DNA of 64,000 bases from Endozoicomonas_A sp049275935 (GTDB taxonomy: Bacteria > Pseudomonadota > Gammaproteobacteria > Pseudomonadales > Endozoicomonadaceae). Every line of letters starts with the position of its first letter. The first letter of the stretch is position 1. Of the stretch, positions 34,782 through 43,400 are shown piece by piece. A model generated the notes under the pieces. The model made no database searches, was not told the DNA's origin, and saw nothing but the letters and a program-made list of their open reading frames with translations. The position numbers and the translations under genes are program-made. The stretch covers positions 62,001-126,000 of the forward strand of contig NZ_CP184830.1 of assembly GCF_049275935.1 (NCBI RefSeq), read 5' to 3'.

Positions 34782-36638
34782 TCAATATACGTTCAGCAAT
34801 GATAGCAGGTACTCCCTGAGCCTTGAGTCATTAATTAACTTGAAGAATTCGTCAAGCTGTTCTTTATCATAACCGGTATTCTGATCGAATATGTGCTGAA
34901 TCAGTACCTTGGTTGCCAAAATATCACGAATATCCTTGCTTTCTGTGTTTTTGATTTCATCAAATAATTCATTGTTCTCACCCTGTACCAACTTTCTCTT
35001 AACTTGTGTATCGAGACGCCAAACTTCAGCATTGGGGCAGTGGACCAGCCATACAACATCCAGCAGATCAGGCATGGCGTTTTTTGCCTTAATGATTTGC
35101 TTGTTTGTCTGACGACGAAGCGGTGAGTCCTGATTAAATTGATTCAGTGCTGCTGCCTTTATTTCTGGCTGATAGTCATTCACGAAAAATGACTCAAGGC
35201 CTGTGCCTTGCCAGAGTGATTGAAGATGTTCGTTCACCTGAGTTTGAAAATGACGCCATTGGTAAAAAGGAATCTTATTCATTGTGATGGCTTTGGTCAG
35301 GTTGATATCTCCTGTAACCAGGGTTAATGGTTGAGAGAAGTAAGCCAGAGCATTGTAAGCATTGTCGTTATCAATAAAACCAGAATCGATAAACGTTATT
35401 TTTCTATATTCAGAGACAGTAGGGTCACAATCGCTATACGTTATTTTTTTATATTCAGAGGTTGTGCGCTGACAATAGCTATTTGATGCACTGTTTGATT
35501 TGTAATGAACATTGCCAAAACCCAGTTCACTGAGCATTTCTTTAAAGGATTCTGTTGATAACATTGACCATTTAAGGTCGGTAACAATTTTTATGTCACC
35601 CGGATCTATTCTTCTGATAATCTCCAAATACTCTTTCAAGAAGGCTTCATCGTCGTAATAAGCGGTATAATACGACACGTTCTGAATAGCTTCTGCCTGA
35701 GCATCCAAATCACTACGGCCCGTAAGAGCAAGTCCCAGCCATGGCCTATCTTGCAGTAATTGCTTTAAATCTTTGTACAGTGAAGTTGACGTTTTGTCGT
35801 CTGAAATTTCGTAATTATCAACTTTCTCGATCAGTTCTGAGTTAAAGGGTAACCCAAGGTGCAGTTCACCCAGACCAAACCTTGGCGTAGCAATAGAGAA
35901 CTTATGTTGTTCTGTTTTAATGGAGCACTCTGTAAGATTTTGACACAAATCATAACCTTCAAACCGAAAGTCCGAGATGTAGTTCATGGTTTGACGATTC
36001 AAAGGCATAGATTCAAGGCTACTGACTCCAGATCTTTGGTGAAAATTTTCTACCAGCCATAAACTGACAATAAAGCTCTCAGCCAAACTCTTGCCTCCGG
36101 CACCAATATTAGAATACTGACCAATTCCCAACCAGTTGGATGTACTGGGGATTCTCATTCCTGCCCAGGTTGACAGGGAGAGGGTAAAACTTCCGAACTC
36201 CATCTGCATCGAACTGGTGTCGTATTCCTGCCTTTCATCCTTAAAAATCCAATTAATTTTCAGATCAGAAGCTTCAGAAAAAGCACGGTAGAGCTTTTTT
36301 TTCTGAGATTGAGTGCTCTGTACAGTCAATTCAACAGGAATATTGTTAAAAGCTTTATCACGACGAAGCTCTTTGTTGACTTCCAGTAAACAGGCAAAGT
36401 CATCCAGACCATCTTCGGCTATTGTTGCCAAAATCAGTTTTGGCTCATTGGGATAATAAACATAGGGCCTTGCATTCAGTGCCAGCAACCATTTGACTAA
36501 GGACGATTTGAGGTTGATCTCCCTGTCATCCATATCGACTTGTGTAGCGCAGACCGATGATGGCAAAAAATTAAGGAAAAGAGCCAGTAACAAAATCATC
36601 ATTAATGTAAAAGTTTTGTAGACGTTTTTTAGCTGCAT
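34782..36638 (-). CDS. Exported ~600-residue protein of unknown function, copy 1
   Basis: 618 residues with a signal peptide (LMMILLLALFLNFLPSSVCA). It has a tandem paralogue at 38137-39945. Shared landmarks are DREIN near the mature start, NIPVELTVQSTQSQKK, RFGLGELHLGLPFNSELIEK and FSQPLTLVTGDINLTKAITMNK. The last segment resembles the nucleotide-sugar-binding part of GT-B glycosyltransferases, where an E/D-S/N-x-x-x-A pattern follows a Gly, but this is a weak resemblance. It is divergent from the leader of a lost giant gene, as copy 2 is from giant gene 1. Its stop codon lies at the edge of a GTAC-element fragment (34763-34782). Confidence 0.7.
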   Translation of the reverse strand: MQLKNVYKTFTLMMILLLALFLNFLPSSVCATQVDMDDREINLKSSLVKWLLALNARPYVYYPNEPKLILATIAEDGLDDFACLLEVNKELRRDKAFNNIPVELTVQSTQSQKKKLYRAFSEASDLKINWIFKDERQEYDTSSMQMEFGSFTLSLSTWAGMRIPSTSNWLGIGQYSNIGAGGKSLAESFIVSLWLVENFHQRSGVSSLESMPLNRQTMNYISDFRFEGYDLCQNLTECSIKTEQHKFSIATPRFGLGELHLGLPFNSELIEKVDNYEISDDKTSTSLYKDLKQLLQDRPWLGLALTGRSDLDAQAEAIQNVSYYTAYYDDEAFLKEYLEIIRRIDPGDIKIVTDLKWSMLSTESFKEMLSELGFGNVHYKSNSASNSYCQRTTSEYKKITYSDCDPTVSEYRKITFIDSGFIDNDNAYNALAYFSQPLTLVTGDINLTKAITMNKIPFYQWRHFQTQVNEHLQSLWQGTGLESFFVNDYQPEIKAAALNQFNQDSPLRRQTNKQIIKAKNAMPDLLDVVWLVHCPNAEVWRLDTQVKRKLVQGENNELFDEIKNTESKDIRDILATKVLIQHIFDQNTGYDKEQLDEFFKLINDSRLREYLLSLLNVY

Positions 36639-37120
36639 AATGTATCAGACCTCCTATGAAACAAGCGTACCTGATACCGACAATTTTTGCGGGTTACGAT
36701 TATTTGCATCAGATAATTGAGAAATCAACGCCTGTATTGAGGCAGGCTGTTATAAGTACCTAACCATAGAACCTCTCTGCTGAAAGCTAAAACCTGACAT
36801 CTTTCCTGATCGATTCGATGTAGCAATCACAATCAGAGTGTATGATAGTTCCGTTAACAGGATAGAAATAGTAGTTCATTTTTTATGAAGTACATCAATA
36901 TCACAGGAAGATTTTTTAAATGACATCAACCCGATTGAAAGCCATGTGATGTATTTCCTGAATTTCCTCAGATATAAAAGATGAACAAATGACAAAAAAC
37001 TTTAGTTCCAATCATAGGTAAGCAAATGTTTTTGAAACAAGCTACTCTTCACTCGCTAAAGATTTTAGTAAAGAGTACCCAGCCAGTGACGTTCAATAGA
37101 CAAAATTTCAAGAAATTAAA
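36639..37120 (+). pseudogene. Leader remnant of a deleted giant OTU-type gene
   Basis: This stretch matches the leader of giant gene 1 (39946-40414) over its length, including TTTAGTTCCAATCATAG, CAAGCTAC, ACTCGCTAAAGATTTTAG and CCAGCCAGTGACGTTCAA. After an inserted palindromic element the match resumes (GGATTACTTAG, to about 37338), then stops exactly where the ATG should be and runs into topB sequence. The coding region has been removed. A fragment of the GTAC-ended element lies at 36752-36765. Confidence 0.8.
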
Positions 37121-37325
37121 AGTACTCAGCCATACGGAATCGAATATTTCTGGCTTATTGGGCAGGTGTTCTGCAAGGCGCAACGACGGGAACATAGCAA
37201 GCTATGTGACCAGAGTTGCAACGCATCACGACTGCATGGATGCAGGAGCTAGAGCAACGCAGGAGCAGTTGCCGCGAGTGTCTGAACAATGAGTCAGAAG
37301 ATATGATTTCGTATGGTTGAGTACT
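37121..37325. repeat. 205-bp palindromic element with AGTACT ends
   Basis: It starts AGTACTCAGCCATACG and ends with the imperfect complement CGTATGGTTGAGTACT. It interrupts the leader remnant, which continues on both sides. It contains a 50-base module (about 37227-37276, including CATGGATGCAGGAGC) that also occurs in the CTAG element at 58909-59122. There is no coding capacity. Confidence 0.8.
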
Positions 37326-37340
37326 AAAGGATTACTTAGA

Positions 37341-37774
37341 AAGCTTTTGACAGACATCCAACACTTCCTTGGCACTCATCCTTAACTGTTTGGCAGCATC
37401 AATCTGAAGAGCGGAAAAACACTCACCCTGATCAGTCACCAGCAGGGCAAAGACTTCGAAATAAGGTTTGGGTTGGAAATCGGCAATAGCTTCGTCTCTT
37501 CGAACCACCAGGCCCAAAACCGGAGTCTGTACCCGACCGACAGAAAGCAAACCACCATAACCTGCCTTTTTGCCAAGAACGGTATCGGCACGGGTTAAAT
37601 TGATACCATAGAGCCTTTCTGCAGAGGGACCTACTCCAGCAGGTGGCCTATACACCAGGTGACGACATCACCGGATGCGGTCTCTATGTAGCCATCCTGT
37701 CGTTTATGGGGGCGGGGCAAAACATCGGCTATGGCTCTGCCCAGACTGGGTTTTTCAGCAATGATTAAACGCAT
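37341..37774 (-). pseudogene. topB pseudogene with two internal deletions
   Basis: Three blocks match the intact topB at about 33690-33770, 33945-34140 and 34508-34654. The sequence between them is deleted, and a short unrelated filler lies near 37613-37635. The 5' end with the original ATG (37774) is kept. The match is nearly perfect (about four differences in the 195-base middle block). The open frame 37332-37655 across the junctions is not a functional enzyme: most of the TOPRIM region and the active-site tyrosine segment are missing. Confidence 0.9.
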
Positions 37775-37967
37775 CAGGTCAACAAAAGTTACATCAGATC
37801 AATGGTACAGCTGCCTATAATAAGTTTCTTTCTGGCCGTGTCATAGCCCTGAATAACCAGACAGGCCAAGGCTTTGACCTTTTCCTAAGTATCTGGCCAG
37901 TTGGGTAAGTTTCTTTCTGGTCCAGTGTTAGCCCCGAATAACCAGACAGGCAGAGTCTCCGGGGTTT
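37775..37967. repeat. Duplicated topB upstream region
   Basis: Bases 37775-37905 match the region upstream of intact topB (34652-34780), including AAGTTTCTTTCTGGCCGT and the AAGTATCTGGCCAGTTGG element fragment. About 47 bases of it are repeated again at 37906-37951 (AAGTTTCTTTCTGGTCCAG, then GAATAACCAGACAGGC). It is noncoding. Confidence 0.85.
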
Positions 37968-38134
37968 CTAGCAGCCTGTCGGACTTAAGACTGTCCTACT
38001 GCGGTTGCAATAAATTGGTCTAAAAATCTCTGTTTCTTCGTCAAATAGCTCGCTATTCTCCTCAGAAACAGAGATTTTTATCCTCAATTTCTTGCAATCC
38101 TCGCTACGGACGCTTAAGTCCGACAGGCTGCTAG
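37968..38134. repeat. 167-bp CTAG palindromic element A
   Basis: Perfect 22-base terminal inverted repeats (37968-37989 and 38113-38134), starting CTAGCAGCCTGTCGG. The interior forms a second hairpin (AAAATCTCTGTTTCT with its complement). There is no gene. It ends two bases before the stop codon (38137-38139) of the exported protein copy 2, so it sits at that gene's 3' end. Confidence 0.95.
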
Positions 38135-38136
38135 TG

Positions 38137-39945
38137 CTAATGTTTGTTTAGCAATGGTATCAGGTATTCTCTGAGCCTTGGATCCTGAATTAACATGAAT
38201 AATTCGTCAAGCTGGTATTGATTAAAGCCCGTACTCTGATCACGACTGTGCTGAATCAGCACTTTGGTAGCCAAAATATCCCGTATATCCATACTCTCCG
38301 TCTGTTTGATCTCATGGAACAATTCATCGTTCTGCCCATTCTCCAATCTCTCTCTGACCTGTGTATCAAGATTCCAGAGTGCATGACTGGGACGATGGAC
38401 CAACCATATAACATCAAGTAGACCGGGCATGGCGTTGTGCGCACTAATAATTCGCCTGTTTATCTCACGACGAAGCGGTGAATCAAGGTTAAATTGGTTA
38501 AGTGCTGCAGCTTTTATTTCCGGCTGATAGTCACTCACAAAAAAAGACTCAAGGCCTGTGCCTTTCCAGAGTGATTGGAGATGCTTATTTACATCAGTTT
38601 GAAAGTAATGCCATTCGTAAAAAGGAATCTTATTCATTGTGATGGCCTTGATCAGGCTCATATCTCCTGTAACCAGAGTGAGTGGCTGAGAGAAGTAGGC
38701 GAGAGCATTATAAGCACGCTCGTTATCGATAAAACCAGGATTGATAAAAGTTATTTTTCTATATTCAGAGCCAATGCGTTGAAAATAGATGCCAGACCCA
38801 CCTCTTGATTTGTAATGTATAGTGCTAAAGCCCATTTCATACAACATTTCCCTAAAGGCTGGCGTGCTTAATATTGTCGATTTAGTGGGGGTAACAATTT
38901 TTATTTCACCCGGCTCTATTCTTCTGATAATGTCCAGATACTCTTTCAAGAAGGCTTCATCTTGATAATAAGCAGTATAATACGACACGTTCTGGATAGT
39001 TTCTGCCTGAGTATTCAAATCACGATGCCCCGTAAGAGCATATCCCAGCCATGGCTTATCTTGCAGTAATTGCTTTAAATCTTGATGCAGCGAAGTTGAT
39101 GCTTTGTCGACTGACATTTCGTAATCATCAATTTTTTCGATCAACTCAGAGTTAAAAGGCAACCCAAGGTGCAGTTCACCCAAGCCAAATTTTGGCGATG
39201 CAATACAGGATTTATCCTGAGCTGAATCAAGGGAATATTTCAAGTAGGGATGATTAACATTATGATTATAATGTTCTGGGTCTGAGAGGAACCTTCTATT
39301 TCGACGACTCAATGTCAGATTAGCAAAATTATTAACACCAGAACTCTGATAATAATTTTCTGTTAACAATAAATCGTCAGTAATACTAACGTCCAAGCCT
39401 TTATCCATAGCCTCAATATTAGAATAGTGACCAATTCCCAACCAATTGGATGTTTTGGGGACTCTCATTCCTGACCATGTAGACAGAAAAAGGGAAAAGC
39501 TTGCATACTCCATCTGCATCAATCCAGTCAAGTATTCCTGCCGTTCATCTTTATAAATCCAATTAATTTTCAAATCAGAAGCTTCAGAAAAAGCACGATA
39601 GATCTCCTTTTTTTGAGATTCAGTGCTCTGTACTATCAGTTCAACAGGAATGTTGCTAAAAGCTTTATCATTACCAAGCTCTCTGGTTACTTCCAGTACA
39701 TAGGCAAAGTCATCTGTACCTTCTTCGGCTATTGTTGCCAAAATCAACCTTGGGTCATAGGGAATAAAGCTGTATGGCCTTTTGTTCAACGCAAGAAACC
39801 ATTTGATTAAAGAAGATCCGGGGTTGATCTCCCTGTCACCCATTTCGACTTCTGTAGCGCAGATAAATGATGCCATAAAACTAAGCATTACTGCTATTAA
39901 ACACATTGTTGCTGTAGAATTTTTGTGGAAGCTTTTTAGCTTCAT
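38137..39945 (-). CDS. Exported ~600-residue protein of unknown function, copy 2
   Basis: 602 residues, paralogous to 34782-36638, with roughly two thirds of residues identical by eye in the N-terminal part. The signal peptide is LIAVMLSFMASFICA. Conserved landmarks are EREIN-type DREIN, NIPVELIVQSTESQKK, FGLGELHLGLPFNSELIEK and FSQPLTLVTGDMSLIKAITMNK. It diverges mainly around residues 180-240. It is transcribed away from giant gene 1, sharing a 470-base intergenic region, which suggests a functional pair. I do not recognise the family; a GT-B-like C-terminal part is a weak possibility. Confidence 0.7.
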   Translation of the reverse strand: MKLKSFHKNSTATMCLIAVMLSFMASFICATEVEMGDREINPGSSLIKWFLALNKRPYSFIPYDPRLILATIAEEGTDDFAYVLEVTRELGNDKAFSNIPVELIVQSTESQKKEIYRAFSEASDLKINWIYKDERQEYLTGLMQMEYASFSLFLSTWSGMRVPKTSNWLGIGHYSNIEAMDKGLDVSITDDLLLTENYYQSSGVNNFANLTLSRRNRRFLSDPEHYNHNVNHPYLKYSLDSAQDKSCIASPKFGLGELHLGLPFNSELIEKIDDYEMSVDKASTSLHQDLKQLLQDKPWLGYALTGHRDLNTQAETIQNVSYYTAYYQDEAFLKEYLDIIRRIEPGEIKIVTPTKSTILSTPAFREMLYEMGFSTIHYKSRGGSGIYFQRIGSEYRKITFINPGFIDNERAYNALAYFSQPLTLVTGDMSLIKAITMNKIPFYEWHYFQTDVNKHLQSLWKGTGLESFFVSDYQPEIKAAALNQFNLDSPLRREINRRIISAHNAMPGLLDVIWLVHRPSHALWNLDTQVRERLENGQNDELFHEIKQTESMDIRDILATKVLIQHSRDQSTGFNQYQLDELFMLIQDPRLREYLIPLLNKH

Positions 39946-40414
39946 AATGTATTAGACCTCCTGTGATACAAGCGATAAGCGCAACTCATATCAACAATTT
40001 TTTAATGGGATATAACTGTTAGCTTGAAATAAAACAGATATAGTAGTTCATTTTCACTGAGACACATCAGTATGACAGGACATGTTTTTGTTGAATAACA
40101 ATAGCCTGATCTGAAACCATGTCATATATTTCCCGAAAAAACCCTGAAACTGTATGGACTGAATGAAGAACACTCAACGTTATACGGAAAAATTATGATT
40201 CATCATAGAACCCAATTCGAAAAAATCAGCCTGGACGGAGTAGTTTCCTCCGATATAAAAGAGGATCAAATAAGAATAAACTTTAGTTCCAATCATAGTA
40301 AGGCAGATACTTTTAAAACAAGCTACCCTTCACTCGCTAAAGATTTTAGTGAAGAGTACCCAGCCAGTGACGTTCAACAGACAAAATTTCGAGAAATTAC
40401 AAAGATTACTTAGT
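39946..40414. promoter_or_regulatory. Divergent leader between exported protein 2 and giant gene 1
   Basis: 469 bases conserved with 36639-37338. The part nearest the giant gene (from about 40290) also recurs before giant genes 2 (46705-46844) and 3 (52160-52302): CAAGCTAC...TCACTCG...AGTACCCAGCCAGTG. GATATAAAA at 40253-40260 is conserved in the duplicated copy and may contain a -10 box. The giant genes have an AAGGA/AAGAT purine patch about 10-15 bases before the ATG. Confidence 0.5.
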
Positions 40415-43400
40415 ATGGTTTTTACCGCATTAACCAGATTTAATAAGAAAACTATTAAGACTATCCTGTTGTCAATAAACCTGATAACAGGGAGTGCTCT
40501 GGCAATAACCGAAGATCAAAAAAGCATACTAAAACAACTGACCCTTCAAGAGTATGTAGAGCTTGATCGAGAAATTAAAGAAAAAAAATTGTATGTGCAG
40601 GCTAAATTTTACATTAATAAAATGATGGCAGGTGTTAATAGAAGAAAAAGAAATGTTTTTTTCAGAAGAAAAAACAGGGAAATAGCTAAGAAAATGGGGG
40701 TTAAGGCTAGTTATAATACTACCAAGTTTGGTATGCCTTATACCCTACTAAGGACGTTTAATCTTGTTCAGGCAATGATTCACTATGGTAAAGTAGAACC
40801 TATTAAGCAAATACGAATAGCCGATACAGATCAAGTAATGCTTCATAAAAGTAATAGAGCAGCCAGTGTCGTTGAAGACTATGTAGACAAATTATTGGAA
40901 AGAGCTGAGCAAACGCCCACAACCGATATGGGATTGGTAAATCTGTTCTATGAGGACCGAAGTCATCAAAAAGAAGGAACAAGTATTATTAAGACAGAAA
41001 AAAATAAAGACTTTAATTTTCAATCAGTATACCCAAACAACAATCTATATCATCTAATTCGCTTAGCAGATAATCCAGACTACCATCCGGATCATCAACT
41101 GCACCTGCTACGTAATGGTGAATTTGTTTTGACCCATGTCAATATAATTCGGCAGGGAAATTTAGAAGATGGCGATAAAATAATCTACCTGGATAAATCC
41201 AGATTATTTAAACCTAAATCAACATCACCCACGAGAAACTCCGCATCCAGAGCCAGAGAGATTTATATTGCTGTAGATAGACTTCAAACCTTCCTTGATA
41301 AGAGGTATCCAAACAAATTTAGACTCAGTATCAATGAACAAAATTTTTTTCAGGTTTTATTGGATTTTGTAGCACCCTATGGTTGGTGGAAAGATGCATT
41401 TTTTAGAATAGAGTTTAATTTTGACAATATTGGCAACGAAGGACCAGAAGTTTATGTTAAATATGCACCAAGGGTAGCCAATCTTTATGGTGAAAGTCTT
41501 TGCCTGATGCAGATTTATAAAAATTCTGAAAGATTCAATCCCGGCTATAGCAAATGGTGGTGGTTAAATTGTTTCAGACGTGTGCGCTATGGATCGGACA
41601 TTTTTACTGTAGAAGAGCTTATTTTAAACGTTATAAATTATATGATCGCTGACTTCAATATTAGATCAGAAGGTATTCTTTCTAGCAATAACTATAGAGA
41701 GCCCACCAAGGATTTAATTACAGAAGAAATAATCAAAGTCAATAATCAGGCAAAAATGGCCAGCAAGTCTGTTTATGTAGAAACAGATCATAATAAGATA
41801 AAAGAAAGTGTAAATACAAGATTAAAAGATGGAGAAGACCCGGCTTTTTATCATTTGTTTTTTGATGACGAGTTTGATGCAGAATTCGATAACACAAAGA
41901 ATACAGAATCAATAAGGACAGATATTTTTATTCCAGTTGAAATGCATGCTGAAGCTGAAATTGTAGAATTTGATTACACCTCAATTAGAGATTTTGATGA
42001 TCTGATATATGAAGCCAGAAGGAAGTCGGAATTTAAAATACCAAAAAATATTAAACCCGTTATTTATTATAACAATGAAAAGCTGGATGAGAATAATTAC
42101 AAAAGGGTTTGGGATGGCATAAGGAATCAGAATAAAAAATATATAAAAAAAGAAAAAATGATAAAAAAACACAAAAAAAAGCATAACGCCCTGACGATGA
42201 TTGTTAAAGTCCCTGATTATGAAAGTCGAGCTTTTGAAAATGCTAAAGCTAGTTCACTGACGCATTATATTCCAGAAAACCCGTGTCAGCAGCCGCTCGA
42301 TTGTCACAAGCCAGCTTACATATTTGAGGTAGGCAAACCCATAAAATGGGAAATACACCTAGTTGAAAATAAGAAATTGGCAAAAGCTAATAATATGCTT
42401 TATCAATACAAACTTATTTTACCTTTAGAAACACAAAAGACAACAGAACGCTACAGAGGAGGAGCTCAGTATGGAAGTTTCGCCAATGTCTGGATACCCA
42501 CTATTAGAAATGATATGTCAGACGTTGAAAAGAAATTCGCTTTGATGTCAATGTATGATTTATCAAGAAATAAATTTAAAATTCCAAATAATCTCAAAAA
42601 AAACTCCGTTTCAAACTTTGGCAACAATATTATTACCAAATCATTATTGACGCCACAGAACGATGTCTGGTTGCCAACTCAGGCCAATTTGGAATTTTTG
42701 TTGCAAAGAGTTCAAATGTCTCTCCTTCTCAGTAATGAGGACTACTCAATTGCAGAGGAAAACAATGTTTTTTTTGAAAGTCTCATCAGTGGAAATATTG
42801 ATGAGAATGTTATCAAGGATTTGGGCTTTTTTATTGGGTACCTGGCTCCAAGCCTGAGACATGTATCAAGAATGAATAATCCTGATAAAGTAGAAGTTAT
42901 TTATCGTATTGTTTTAAACTATCTCGTTGAATTTTGTGTCAGGACTCTGACCTCTAACGAATTTGACGCAAGCTCTGAAATAGTCAAAAAACTTATAGAA
43001 AAACCGGAGCAATTTAGCCTGGAGGACATCCACAATTCCAGCAAAAAAGATATTTCTGTAGCTTTTAAGGTATTACAAATAGCTGATTTCCTTTTCGGAA
43101 AGACCCTCTTTAATCCTTTTTATAAAGAGGCTTCCGATTTTTATTTTTATGAGAATGAGCTAGAAAGTCTTCAGCTTAACATCAAGAGTATGCATAAAAT
43201 TATTGATGATGGGAAAAATCTTATTCCACTATTTTTCAGTCACTTGTTGCCAGCCGCTAGGTATTGCTCGGGTGGTCTTGATTTCGAAAGCAACGATTTT
43301 TTAAATAAGTTCACCTTAAGTATTTTGGAAAAATTTTTAAGTCGAACAACAAATAACGATATAAAAGTTTCACTGCAACTTTTCCTGAAAAAAACAGGAC

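Noticed and set aside
37332..37655. 107-codon frame with topoisomerase sequence
   Set aside because: It is a chimera made by deletions in a duplicated topB; treated as a pseudogene.
40349..40414. Upstream GTG start of giant gene 1
   Set aside because: The extra 22 residues translate conserved leader DNA that is noncoding in the paralogues; the signal peptide begins at the ATG at 40415.
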